NCBI RefSeq assembly: GCF_963855985.1
Contig: NC_087104.1
Location: 2,480,001-2,544,000 of the forward strand
Direction: 5' to 3'
Source of the DNA: Ostrinia nubilalis
Lineage: Eukaryota > Arthropoda > Insecta > Lepidoptera > Crambidae
DNA: 64,000 nt
Under the pieces are notes generated by a model. It was not told the DNA's origin, ran no database searches, and was given only the letters and a program-made list of their open reading frames with translations. Below are positions 21,926 through 33,300 of this stretch, piece after piece. Each line of letters opens with the position of its first letter. Position 1 is the first letter of the stretch. The position numbers were made by a program, and so were the translations under genes.

Positions 21926-22052
21926 CATCATCATCTCAGCCACAGGACATGGCTCCATAGGCCTCCCAAAATGATTTACATGTTAACCTGTTAGTAGCGG
22001 CCTGCATCCAGTACCTTTCTGCTACCCTTATTAGGACGTCGGTAGTCGGTAT
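21926..22052 (-). mobile_element. RTE-like LINE 3' fragment, ATG-type tail
   Basis: CATCATCATCTCAGCCACAG, GCCTGCATCCAGTACCTTTC and AGGACGTCGGTA; decayed and 5' truncated. Confidence 0.7.
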
Positions 22053-22060
22053 AAGGTGAG

Positions 22061-22780
22061 GTAGTCGCCTTAGGTTAAAATTTTCTGCATTAAAAAGGCC
22101 ATGACACAAAAAATCTAATAAATAAAACGCCTATCCTTTTGACCGATTTGATTTATTAAAAAAAGCGTTAGTACGCCTTCAAAGGTTGTTCTAATCAACA
22201 ACATTGATTGCAAATGGCTATGATAATAACATGTTAATACAGTTTATGAAATCTTCATCTTGGATCGATATCTCAATCGTTAGATCGATCTGTAACTGTA
22301 TTGATCGATTGCTGTTCTCAGACCTTCAGGTTGGCATATGTTATTTTTTACATTAACTTGTCAATACGGCACGCTTTTGAAGTCAGTTGACGGCTTTATA
22401 AAGATAAACTTATTTATTTTGTGCTTTGGTGGCAACTTCTAAAGTTAGGCAACATAAAATTTGCCGCGGTCATTTGTTAATTGGTAAATTTGACTATAAT
22501 TAATGGTATTTAACAAGCACCTCCTAACTTTGGAACACAAGTTTGAAGTTAGTTCTAGCTAATTTCAACTAATCATTCAGTCATTGGATCAATCATATCG
22601 GACAGTTAGACGTAGCGACCATTTTTCAGCGATCTGATGCTGATGCTGAAGAAAGCCCTTAGGTAATGAAAGAAGATATGAAAGTTTCCGGAACCATATG
22701 ATAATACGTTATACTTACTCGTATACAACAAATATTGCCTTTATCATACGAGTATTAAGTATGGATTGATAAAGATAGAG
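22061..22780. other. Intergenic, no gene seen
   Basis: AT-rich; no supported feature. Confidence 0.4.
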
Positions 22781-22884
22781 CTATTCAATGTACAGACGAC
22801 GGCATAGCACGATAAAACATCTTATGAAGTGGTGATAAGTTCTATTTCTCAACAAAAGTACTTTAATTTGATGCGCGGGCGACT

Positions 22885-23370
22885 GATGTGCGTTCCCTTC
22901 GAGAGGCCACTGTGGAAAACGAAGGTTTCGTATACATAAATATTTAGCAGAACCTCTAAAACAAATGTAGCCAGAATGATAAATTTGTAGGTGTTGTAAG
23001 TTGGACGCTACAACCCGCCGAATGTGGTCCCTCAGATGAACTATGTCAAATACCAAATTACTGAATCTGACCAAATAAGATGATTTTCATGAATGGTAAT
23101 ATTTAGGAGGTAAATCGTAGGGCTACATACGAAAATAAGAGCTCTGGATAGTTACTGCAAATAAAGAAAATCCAATCAGACGATGGGCCCTCAGTTCACC
23201 AGTGCACAAAATTTACTTTAATGCTACAAATTGGAACTTGAGACTAAGTTTCTTTGGTAAGGTTTTAATTTTAGCAGAAGTAGCCACAATGCTACCCTGA
23301 GAGTACAGGGTTTATATATTCTACTAGTACAGAATAAAAGCTCTAGTAAAGTGAGCCCTCGGAACACACG
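22885..23370 (-). repeat. Copy A of a 485-bp inverted duplicate
   Basis: Reverse complement of 25570-26054 with only a handful of differences by eye and almost the same length. On the minus strand it carries an open frame (22781-23074, read from outside the repeat edge) that includes VRFSNLVFDIVHLRDHIRRV and LCIRNLRFPQWPLEGNAH. I do not recognise this peptide. The frame is shared with copy B but has no start or splice context, so it may be chance or part of an uncharacterised element. Confidence 0.8.
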
Positions 23371-23797
23371 CTAAAAACCAATTCCATGATAAATATCTCG
23401 CCCAACTCATTGTTTGATAAAAATAGTTTACACCATTTTATGTACAAAATTTGCAGTTTAAAATTGTATTCAAATATTATTGCTGTATAAAGTATTTAAA
23501 GAAATATCTTGCTTCTTAAATTCTCCGTAATGATTTTGTGTATGTTAACCACATTGTCGATTTTTTTAGGAAACTCAAAACTAAAGTATAAGTAGGTATT
23601 CTGTATACTATTGCCTAAGAGGTATTTTGAGATAAATCCGAGTCTATTGATTTTATTTTAATTAAATAGGTAAGTAGTTACGACGTAAAAATAATTTTAT
23701 TTAAAGTACCTACGCATTGTGAGATACGGAATAGATTTAGAGCTGTGATACAACAAAATCGATTAATGCCGCGGTTCATTAATCAATAGCAGTGAAT

Positions 23798-24222
23798 CGT
23801 TCGTTCGTTTCAGCCAAAAGACGTCCACTGCTGGTCAAAGGCCTCCCCCAAAGATTTCCACAATGGCCGGTCCTGTGCCGCTCGCATCCAGGTACCTCCC
23901 GCGACCTTCACCAAAACGTCGGTCCACGCCACGTCTTCCGGCTCGTCGTCGCCACTCAAGAACTTTCCTGCCCCAGCGGCCATCAGCTCTACGAGCTATG
24001 TGCCTAGCCCAAGCTGCCACTTGATTTTAGCTATTCTGCGGGCTATGTCAGTCACTTTGGTTCTCCTACGAATCTCCTCATTTCTGATTCGATCACGTAG
24101 GGAAACTCCGAGCATAGCTCGCTTCATGGCCCTTTGGGTGACCTTGAGCCTTCATGAGGCCCATAGTAAATGACCACGTCTCAGATCCGTATACCATCAC
24201 TGGCAACACACACTGGTCAGTC
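23798..24222 (-). mobile_element. RTE-like LINE 3' fragment (~420 bp), AACG-type tail
   Basis: The longest copy of the AACG-tailed form. Tail CGTTCGTTCGTTTCAGCC, then the C-terminal region (HIARRADGRWGRKVLEWRRR on the minus strand). Upstream are sequences reading like SLRDRIRNEEI and MVYGSETWSFT, the usual order in RTE ORFs, but split over frames. Confidence 0.8.
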
Positions 24223-24660
24223 TTAAATAAATAAAATAAAATAAAAGTATTTAGGTAATTCAGATAACAGAGGTCCATAAATGTTAGTAAAAACTTAGGC
24301 TAATGTTAGTATCTTATTTCTAAAACCGACCTCGTCCTGCTGAGCATGTGGCCGATCAGTGGACAATCCCCACTTTCGGCTATCTCCTTCAGTACGCTGT
24401 GGCACAGTTCTTAAGACACTGCGGTATTTCGGACGTGAGAATATCGCGAAGCTTCCCAGCGTACGCTGCCCAGCCGAGTTGAATTCGACGATTGAGTAAA
24501 AATCGCCCTGTATACATGGTGATTTTGTTATCAGTATACTTTTTTTTATTATGCTCTATCTATAGAAATGTTTAACAGTACAACTTTATCTTGAATTTTT
24601 TTAATCATGGTATAGGTTGTGTAGGGACACTTTTTCTAGTTATCCATTATTTTCTGATGT

Positions 24661-25391
24661 GTGGTTACTAGAGATGAAACAGATATCCGGTAACTATCCG
24701 GTAGGCCGGATATCCGGCCTAAATTTACTATCCGGCCGGATACCGGATAGTAACTCACTATCCGGCCGGATACCGGATATTAAAAATACTACGACAATTT
24801 CCTATTAATAAAATGAAATACATCAATCTTTGAGGTAACTATCAATAAAATGGCTTATTATAATGACGGCTTTTGTTTTAAGTCCAAAAAGTTACAAAAG
24901 CCATATTAAGACCTTTAAAAAAACTAATTTCTCTTTCTGGGCTATTCACTCTAATGACGAATACACAAATAGTAAATATCTGTTAATGTCGAAATATTGC
25001 CGAAAAAAAAGGCGATCTTTTTTTCACTGATGGTCTGATGATATGATGCATGCAATTCAGTCAGATTACACGACAATTAAACTAATTTAATTTTCGCTAT
25101 TCAATCACACACTCACGATAGCAGCCGAAATCACCCGAATTGATGTGGCAAAATCTGACATTCTATTCGGACGAATTCGATTTTCGAAAAGTGTGACTAG
25201 TCCAATCTACTAATAGACCCACTGATCGCGTTCGAAGCACCTGTGCGGCGCTAAACTCGTCACGACATGCAACGAGACAATGGGCCAACTATCCGGCCGC
25301 CGGATATCCGGCTATCCGGCCTAGCAGCTGGCCGGATATCCGGTATCCGGTATCCGGCCAAACAACTATCCGTTTCATCTCTAGTGGTTAC
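24661..25391. mobile_element. hAT-type MITE (715 bp) with TATCCGG subterminal repeats and 8-bp target duplication
   Basis: GTGGTTAC at 24661-24668 and 25384-25391 flanks 24669-25383. The inverted ends are TAGAGATGAAAC. Within ~110 bp of each end lie multiple TATCCGG/CCGGATA words in both orientations, as expected for hAT transposase-binding sites. The interior has no transposase frame, so the element is non-autonomous. Confidence 0.85.
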
Positions 25392-25569
25392 CCTAATACG
25401 AATATTTTGTTCACACATAAATGAGTCCGTTTTATTTCAAGAAAGGAAATATTTACACACCACACAGATACTCAAGTTTGTACTACGAAATGACTACGTT
25501 TTTATATTATTATGTGTAAATTAATACACCTTCCACCTTGTCTCTAAATATGATAACTATTTTCTGAAA

Positions 25570-26054
25570 CGTGTGGCCCGAGGGCTCACTTTACTAGAGC
25601 TTTTATTCTGTACTAGTAGAATATATAAACTCTGTACTCTCAGGGTAGCATTGTGGCTACTTCTGCTAAAATTAAAACCTTACCAAAGAAACTTAGTCTC
25701 AAGTTCCAATTTGTAGCATTAAAGTAAATTTTGTGCACTGGTGAACTGAGGGCCCATCGTCTGATTGGATTTTCTTTATTTGCAGTAACTATCCAGAGCT
25801 CTTATTTTCGTATGTGGCCCTACGATTTACCTCCTAAATATTACCATTCATGAAAATCATCTTATTTGGTCAGATTCAGTAATTTGGTATTTGACATAGT
25901 TCATCTGAGGGACCACATTCGGCGGGTTGTAGCGTCCAACTTACAACACCTACAAATTTATCATTCTGGCTACATTTGTTTTAGAGGTCCTGCTAAATCT
26001 TTATGTATACGAAACCTTCGTTTTCCACAGTGGCCTCTCGAAGGGAACGCACAT
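25570..26054 (+). repeat. Copy B of a 485-bp inverted duplicate
   Basis: Mirror of 22885-23370. The same peptide frame is open on the + strand (25866-26075), with two replaced residues relative to copy A (S to P, Y to S). After CGCACAT, copy B continues GGGCGACTG where copy A continues with the reverse complement CAGTCGCCC. Confidence 0.8.
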
Positions 26055-26272
26055 GGGCGACTGTATGTATGTTAATAAACTTAACCTTTATAATAGGGCC
26101 TCATAAAATTGCGTATATATCATTCTTACTTTGTATGTGAATGTAATTCTTCTTATTTATACAACATCTGCACAAAAACTAGAATGATTGAAGATAAACA
26201 TGAACCAACTTACATTCATAGTCCAAATGAAACAGTAAGAAATTAAGTTATTATAATAAATAATCTATACTA

Positions 26273-26488
26273 TCTATACTAATATTATAAATGCGAAAGT
26301 AACTTTGTCTGTCTGTCTGTCTCTCTTTCACGCCTAAACCACTGAACCGATTTTGATGAAATTTGGCATAGAGATAGTTTGAGTCAGTCATCAAGGACAT
26401 AGGATAGTTTTTATCCCGGTTTTTGGAACAGGGACGCGCGCGATAAAGTTTTTCTGTGAGAGACAAAATTCCACGCGGGCGAAGCTAG
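26273..26488 (+). mobile_element. Full-length Helitron-like element (216 bp)
   Basis: A|TCTATACTAATATTATAAATG at the 5' end and CGCGGGCGAAGCTAG|T at the 3' end. It contains a GTCT microsatellite (26302-26320) and the AAACCACTGAACCGATTTTG block shared, inverted, with the 60.1 kb copy. Confidence 0.75.
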
Positions 26489-26490
26489 TA

Positions 26491-27418
26491 GGTAATAGAT
26501 AAGATATAGGCAACATTAGTATATTTCTTCTAAAAAATCGAAATCTTACAAAGTAGGAAGTTAAAAAAAATATTATTTTAATAAGATAATAAATTGGTAT
26601 TATTCCATAAACGCTGCTATGCGTTGCGTACTTACCCATTGTAAAATGTAGTGTTTTTACAGTGTAAACTCTATGTATAACTTACAGTGTTATATCATAT
26701 TATGCATTTGAGATATTACGTTAATGAAAACTAAACATGAAGTAACGCTTGATACTTCAATTAAAATTCGTTTCTAAAATAAATATTTGTTTCGTCATTC
26801 AAAAAGTTTTACATTTGGTTTTGTAAAGTTATCTACCAGCCTAGCAAGGATGCCGCGCCATACCTTATCGACGATTTTAGACGACAAATGTATGAGCTTA
26901 TCGCGCAAAATCGATAAAATGCCGCGACAAAAGTTTATCGTGTGGTGCATCCTAAGCCTACAAGACTGACTGTTCTCTTCGGGCTATGTTTCAAGTGATA
27001 GTAATCTGATATTATGCAAGTGCCTAATTCATTATGGTCATGGCTCAATAGGCAGATGCTATTATCATTTCACCTGTCAAGCTTGAGTTGCCCACTCACA
27101 GTCATAGCGTACACTTTGACCCAGTTCGATGAGCGACTTGTAACACTTTTATTTATTATCAACAATGTAATAATTTAGTAATGAATTTGAGATGTGATAT
27201 GAAAAGTTAAATACGCGTATCTTTGGAATTATAGATTTGGTTTTAAAAAATCTTTCACCAAAACTTAGATTGGGTCTTCAAGGTCATCCAGACTGGAAGT
27301 CAATTTCCTACGATTTTGTTTTAATTGGTGCTACTGAAATGCACTTGCAGTTGTAGCTTGTGGATTACTCCAATTGCAATACGGTGTTTTAAATAGAAAT
27401 TTTGTCGTAAAAGATGCA
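26491..27418. other. Intergenic; possible palindromic MITE near 26840
   Basis: 26845-26955 repeats GATGCCGCG and TTATCG words in inverted order (AGGATGCCGCGCCATACCTT against TTTATCGTGTGGTGCATCCT). Ends not defined. No gene seen. Confidence 0.35.
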
Positions 27419-27419
27419 T

Positions 27420-27503
27420 CCTCCACTCGGTGGACCGACGACCTAGATGCTAACAGCGCAGGACTGGTCGTTGTGGAAATTACGTGGGGGATAAGGGTTT
27501 GTG
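27420..27503 (+). mobile_element. RTE-like LINE 3' scrap
   Basis: TCCACTCGGTGGACCGACGA through GCGCAGGACTGGTCGTTGTG; decayed, + strand, lying 30 bp from an opposite-strand copy. Confidence 0.65.
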
Positions 27504-27529
27504 TGGTTGAATATCATATTAGACCAAAT

Positions 27530-27688
27530 CATCATCATCATCATCATCATCATCTCAGCCATAGGACGTCCACTGCTGAACATAGGCTTCCCCCAATTCT
27601 TTCCATGTTGCCCGGTTGGTAGCGGCCTACATCCAGCGCCTTCCTGCTACCTTCACGATGTCGTCATTCCACCTTGTGGATGGACCAA
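27530..27688 (-). mobile_element. RTE-like LINE 3' fragment, ATG-repeat tail
   Basis: Tail of eight CAT units, then CTCAGCCATAGGACGTCCAC, CATCCAGCGCCTTCCTGCTA and CACCTTGTGGATGGA. 5' truncated. Confidence 0.8.
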
Positions 27689-27689
27689 A

Positions 27690-28080
27690 TTAGAAATTAG
27701 ACCAAATACCTACAGTATAGTGACAATGAAACTGAATCTACTCTTGAGCGTTGTTTTGTATGGATGTTTAAATATTTCTACGACAATCCAGTTGATTCAT
27801 GTCTTCATATTTTTATCAAAACTGTTCCACAGAGAAATCGGGCCTATAACAAACCGCCACACTGATGTCTTTACGATTCTACATGCCCCATCTTGATACC
27901 GAACGTAGGACTTTCTAGCCACTAGCCCCCCGTGGCGTTAAAGTTACATAAATACGATAGGTCATTTTGTTTAAACGTGAAAGGCCATATCACGATAATG
28001 AAGATGCATTTTAATGCATGATGCGATTAAGATATTATTGTACTTCCTGCAACAATTAGACAGGAACTAACACTAAAATT
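27690..28080. other. Intergenic, no gene seen
   Basis: No supported feature; an open frame that enters from the LINE fragment ends at 27896. Confidence 0.4.
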
Positions 28081-28085
28081 ATTGA

Positions 28086-28155
28086 CCTTGGCACGGTGGT
28101 GTGGTGGCGCGTGAAAGAGTCGCGGATTCGATTCGCGTGTGTGTTTGATTAGAGA
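28086..28155 (+). mobile_element. tRNA-like SINE head
   Basis: GGCACGGTGGTGTGGTGGCG and GCGGATTCGATTCGCGTGTG resemble boxes A and B. Body length not resolved. Confidence 0.4.
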
Positions 28156-28376
28156 CTTCCGTTGAATTTGAGTTCCTTCAAAAAATTACTGAAGCTTGTG
28201 GGTTTTGAAAAGATGATTTTTTATAGATCTTCATTGGAGAAAGAATTCAAGCCTGTATTATTCTGAAACCCAATCATACCAATTGTACCTATTGTTTCAG
28301 AATAAGAAACAATGGCATTCTAACTACTACTGCTCTATACCAGATCATTTTAGGGAATAAATAGCAAGACAAAAGA

Positions 28377-28900
28377 CAATGCCGGAAATTGGCGTCTTTT
28401 TTTTTTCGCGCGGCCATCGACCAAACTTTGTTTTTTGATTACAAAATAGTGTAATAAACCAAACTTACTATGACATGTATACCTCTAAACTCAGTCTGAA
28501 CTGAGTTACGAGCATTAGAAGTTTGATGATTTTCATACTAGATTTGCTTTTTGCGCGCAAAGTTTTCTAACAAATTGCAACAAAATAGTGAGATTGTATG
28601 TGTAAACAAACAATACCATCCATTAAAGGCTCCAGACATCAGTATGGAGCAGAATCAGCGCAATAAAAAAATAGCGCAATATTTTGTTGCAATTTCTTAC
28701 AAAACTTGCGCACAAAAAGCAAATCTAGTATGAAAATCATCAAACTTCTAATACTCGTAACTCAGTTCAGACTGAGTTTAGAGGTATACATGCCATAGTA
28801 AGTTTGGTGTATTACACTATTTTGTAATCAAAAAACAAAGTTTGGTCGATGGCCGCGCGAAAAAAAAAAGACGCCACTTTCCATACAAAATCTGGCATTG
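28377..28900. mobile_element. Foldback element with ~200-bp inverted arms
   Basis: Left arm about 28377-28590 and right arm about 28685-28900 are reverse complements with small differences. Shared words, outer to inner, are GGCGTC plus a T run, CGCGCGGCCATCGACCAAAC, CTCAGTCTGAACTGAGTT and TACTAGATTTGCTTTTTG. The ~95-bp centre is unrelated. The nearly equal arms and palindromic CTCAGTY core suggest a TIR/foldback element. Confidence 0.8.
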
Positions 28901-28925
28901 CCATTTGTATTATGATTTTTTTTAA

Positions 28926-28997
28926 AATGCATTACAAGGCAGGTATTTGACCGCAATCGCACCTGGTGTTAAGTGAGATGCAGTCTGGGGTGTGTTT
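28926..28997 (-). mobile_element. CR1/Jockey-group LINE 3' end
   Basis: AAGGCAGGTATTTGACCGCA, ATCGCACCTGGTGTTAAGTG and AGATGCAGTCTGGGGTG, near-identical to 49148-49205. Confidence 0.65.
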
Positions 28998-28999
28998 TA

Positions 29000-29548
29000 A
29001 AATTGTAACCTTAATACTAAATACTTACCTACTATGAAATATTCGATATTATAAAGATCGAAACCTAAAGTTTAGAAATCCTCACGGTTAAAATTTTCTT
29101 TGAGACTATTTGCCGGTGTAATCAAGAATTGCTTTGTCAAACAAAGATGAAAATGGGTCTGAAAAACTTTCATTTGTCACAATCTATAAAAGCTTTGTCT
29201 GAAAACATTATAGGCCAGGAAGTCTGTGGTTAGTAAAATACCTACTTAAAACAGGCTTAGAGCTGAATTGTAAAAAATGGGAGGTTTTTAACCTATTGGT
29301 TTTAGCTTCAAGGTATAAAAACATTATTTATGCAATAGGTAAAGTTCACTTGCTCAATGATGACTTGATGAGCCATGTGAATTTGGAATGATGTGATCAA
29401 CTGATCTTTTATCTGATAACATTTTACTAAAATGTCTTCGAAATAGTAAAGAAGTTGGTAAAGTTAATGTTGATTTGCATTCGATTGCCTTTGAAAAAAT
29501 ACAATAACAAACTGAAGAGTCTTACGTAGACGAAATGATTTAAACGTA
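29000..29548. other. Intergenic, no gene seen
   Basis: AT-rich; no supported feature. Confidence 0.4.
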
Positions 29549-29550
29549 AT

Positions 29551-29638
29551 TCATCATTATCATCATTTTAGCCATAGAACGTCCATTGCTGGACATAGGC
29601 CTCCCCCAATGCTTTCCATACTGATCGATTGATAGTCA
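29551..29638 (-). mobile_element. RTE-like LINE 3' fragment, ATG-type tail
   Basis: CATCATTATCATCATTTTAG, then ACGTCCATTGCTGGACATAG and CTCCCCCAATGCTTTCC. Confidence 0.75.
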
Positions 29639-29687
29639 AAGAAATTATTTTGCTCTAATTTGACGTTAAAAATACATACATATTACT

Positions 29688-29853
29688 GAAATGATAATGC
29701 CAGAGGCTATCAGACTTAAGTGAGATGGTGGTCGCTAGCCAGATTGACTTAGAACAAGCCAAACTAACCAAACCAAGCACAATATTTTGCCCCCACTGGG
29801 AATCGAACCTAAGACGTCAGCAGGTGGTCTTACCACTAGACCACAGAGGCAGT
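29688..29853 (-). mobile_element. tRNA-derived SINE
   Basis: On the minus strand: CTGTGGTCTAGTGGTAAGAC (box A) and GGTTCGATTCCCAGTGGGGG (box B) at tRNA spacing, then a ~100-bp body. The head resembles tRNA-Gly/Asp/Glu type sequence, but a body follows and acceptor pairing is poor, so a SINE is preferred over a tRNA gene. Confidence 0.65.
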
Positions 29854-30232
29854 ATAAGGTTATATTGACAGTAAAGTTGATCAGTTACGCATAAAACTAA
29901 TTCCTTCCTAAATTACATTCACATCGTAAATTTTCAAAATCAAAGCCAATCAACGAATTTGGTGAGCTTTAATTTGAATGTTTATTTATTACGCGTTATA
30001 TTTCATACATAAAAATGTTTAGAAGTCGTAAAACAAACTGATCTAATCGAGATCGATATATCATATCCATTCCAATGCCATATAATCCAGACTAATTACC
30101 AAGTACACATTAATTACCAACAATTTGGTTAAAACGTTCGAAAAATCAGGCCTTGTCGGAGTTCGTTGCGAATTTCAACTTTGACACGTTCGATTTAAGG
30201 AACCGCGCGTGAAGGGATGCGCCTGCGCACAG

Positions 30233-30240
30233 TGACGTCA
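30233..30240. promoter_or_regulatory. CRE-like palindrome TGACGTCA
   Basis: Consensus ATF/CREB-type site about 32 bp upstream of the TATA box of the cuticle protein gene. Function inferred from position only. Confidence 0.4.
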
Positions 30241-30271
30241 CAGATAGAGTATCGGTCATATATCGAATTGG

Positions 30272-30278
30272 TATATAA
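30272..30278 (+). promoter_or_regulatory. TATA box of cuticle protein gene
   Basis: TATATAA lies 61 bp upstream of the ATG. A start site around 30300 (GTCACATT) would leave a ~35-bp leader. Confidence 0.65.
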
Positions 30279-30338
30279 CCTCCGTAGTTCTCGGTCTGGT
30301 CACATTCCATAGGCACCTCTTCAGAAGAACGCATCATC

Positions 30339-33300
30339 ATGAAATACGTTAGTATTTGTAATAGTGATGTAGTGGTTACCTTTCTATTTGCGTGTCACGA
30401 TTTTAGGCCGAGTGTTTTGTGTTGCATCTGTTTAACAATTAGGATCGGGATTCTAGATATTGCTGTGATAAATGTGATTCAATTGGTTTTGAAAGGAAAA
30501 GTGAAGTTTTATCAATTTGTAAAGTGTTGCCGCCGTGATTGTGATTTTCATTCATTTCAGTAATAAGTGGGAAAGTAACAACATAATTATTCATTTGTGG
30601 CAAAATTTTGAAAACAATATTGGTACTGTAAAGATCTTAATATTAGCAGTCCAATTAGTTTGCCATCAAATTAATTTAAGTAGCTAAAAGCTACCAAAAT
30701 TATGCAAGAGTATTTGAAAAGCTAACAAAAATTATGCAAGAGTATTAAAATTTGAAATAAACTCATTTTTCTGTCAAAATATTTTCGCAATCTGTCAATT
30801 GACCTAATAAATCTTTACAACTCTACTGCAGTAAAAATTTTCTAACACTTAGCACTTACTTCATAATGTTACTATCGTCAATAATTCAGTAAGATCAGTC
30901 AAAAAGCAATCAATCGATCCTTGACCTTTAATATATTTGAACTTGTCATCCCATTTTACATGCTAACCTGTATTTATTTTATAATTATTCGCAACAAAAT
31001 AAACAACTATAGAAAACACAAAATAAAATACTGAACGACACTCGCAGTTCACAGAAAACATAAAATATCAAACAGCACTTTTAGTTCAAGTAGAGTTTCT
31101 AATCGGGATTAATTTCACCTCTTTTTCTCACTACTGCAGCTCCTGTATAGCCAGAATCTATTGTTTAATCACCAATAAAATCCAACCATAACACAGAAGC
31201 TCTCTCAGTTGATGGAAGATTATGATCAGGCCGAAGGTAGAAGCGATGTTAACCCAGAATCTTCAGCCACAAAGGATGTGGCTCTTACTTCCAACAGCCT
31301 CCAGAAGCTTAACATCAATCAGAAGTTGATTTTCTAACCAGGATCTTTAAATTTCCAGCTCATCATCCTTGCCCTGGCATCCGTAGCCACCGCTGCAAAA
31401 TTGGACAAGGTCTACCTTCCTCCCAACGCGCAGTCATCTGGCGGTGCTAACGCTGGTCTCCAAGCTCCCTTCGGTGCCTCTGGACCTTCAAGCTTCGCAT
31501 CATCAGGCTCCCAAAGCTACAGCGGTGCCAGTGCATCATCAAACGCTGAGATCTTGAAGTACGAGAACGAGATCAATGAAGATGGATACCACTACGCTTA
31601 TGAGACCAGCGATGGGACTAAGGCTGAGCAAGAAGGTAAGGGTTGACGTATTTTGCTTGGAATTCCTTGGAAAGTAGTGCTAGTGTAGGGACCGGACTAT
31701 TGTGGTAGAGATCCCTGGTTTAGTTCTCGGACAATACAAGCGTTTGTACTCGTATATCGCAGTATTTACAAGTATAATTTTCATTTATAATTGTTATTAA
31801 TTTAAAATACTTTAAATATCTTTAGCCTATCTATCATATTCTGATGTCCAATGAAAATGTTAATACTAGGCAAACTACCAAACTGGTTTCGTTAAATTAA
31901 AAAACGTATTTGTGCGAAACTTCAATGTCCGTAATTGCTGAAACTTTAATTGTAAATATTATCTTGTCTTTCTTTATTTTGTCATCTAAAAGGCATTTGT
32001 TAGAGGCTGTTTGATTTTAAAATGTAAACTAAGCTGCATGAGTAAAAAGAGATTCTCGTTGGGTACCAACAGTTTTTAAAAGGCTAAAAAACAAATTATT
32101 GATTTTAACTGTTCACACTTTTTACGAAAGTCGTTCAAAAGTTTTGGGTTTAAATTCATATTGTGTACCAACTGTTTTAATAGTTATAAAGTCATAATAA
32201 ATGTACTCATTACTACTTGGTTTATTCTTGAAGAAAGAACGCAATGCCAGCATAGTGACATGCTCGTATTACGAGGATAATAATTATGTATGTGCGATTC
32301 TGTCATATAAATTCCAAAATGCCGCAATCTCACCAGAGTACAATACTGAAAACCTCGTTAACGTGATTGCCATAGTTTTGCGTCACACAGAAATAATGGT
32401 GTTTGACACAAAATCTTCAATTGCATACATCATTATGGAGAATGCAATAACATTCGTGGTTACAGTAGATTATTTACATTGTCCATGGGTATTTCAGTTT
32501 GATCCAAACATCTTCACCAAAAACTATAATTAGGTCTAAAAATCAAGAATTATGAAGCCTTTTCATCATGAATTTAAATTTTAATCTCATAAATGGTTCA
32601 TTATTTTGAAATCTGCTTATAAACAATGCTACAAGTTCAACTTCTTCACAGCTAATGCCAAATATTTGTCTCGAAGAAAAAAGTGTGAGTCATGTAAAAC
32701 TTATGTTTTGTTCTTTCTTTCAATATTTGACTATTTGTAAGCATCATTTAATAGTCTAATAGAAAATAATAATAATTGAGCTTGATATACACACACAGTC
32801 ACGTAGAGCTCAATGAAAGCTAGGCTCTGATGACATACAAATATTTACTCACTTCTTGATGAATAATTATTCAGTTATAGTTCAATTTGTACCCAATTAG
32901 GCCAACCTTGTTTGCGGGAACGTGAGAACACAACATATCGAAGTAAACACGAACCGAAATCATAGCAAATGCAACAGTTTAAAAGTAAACTAGCCAATTA
33001 TTTATCGAAAGGTTAACAACGGTTTAGACGGACGTTTTAAGTTAAATTATGGCTCTTTGTTAACGAGCTTAAATTAAACACATGCAATGCTATGCAGTTT
33101 AAGGAATTCGGGTCTAAGTATTTACGTTAAACTTTAAAGTGACACCTGTATCTAGACAATGAAACATTTGTAAAATATTTGATTACGTGATCGTTTCGCT
33201 ATGTGCAAAAAATAAGTGACCAGAAACTGCAAATAAATGATTTGATTTGATTTGAAAATTATGAGGCTATTTTAATTTCAGTGCTGTAATGAATAAGGAC

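Noticed and set aside
29795..29853. Functional tRNA gene on the minus strand
   Set aside because: Boxes A and B are present but the acceptor stem does not pair well and a SINE body follows.
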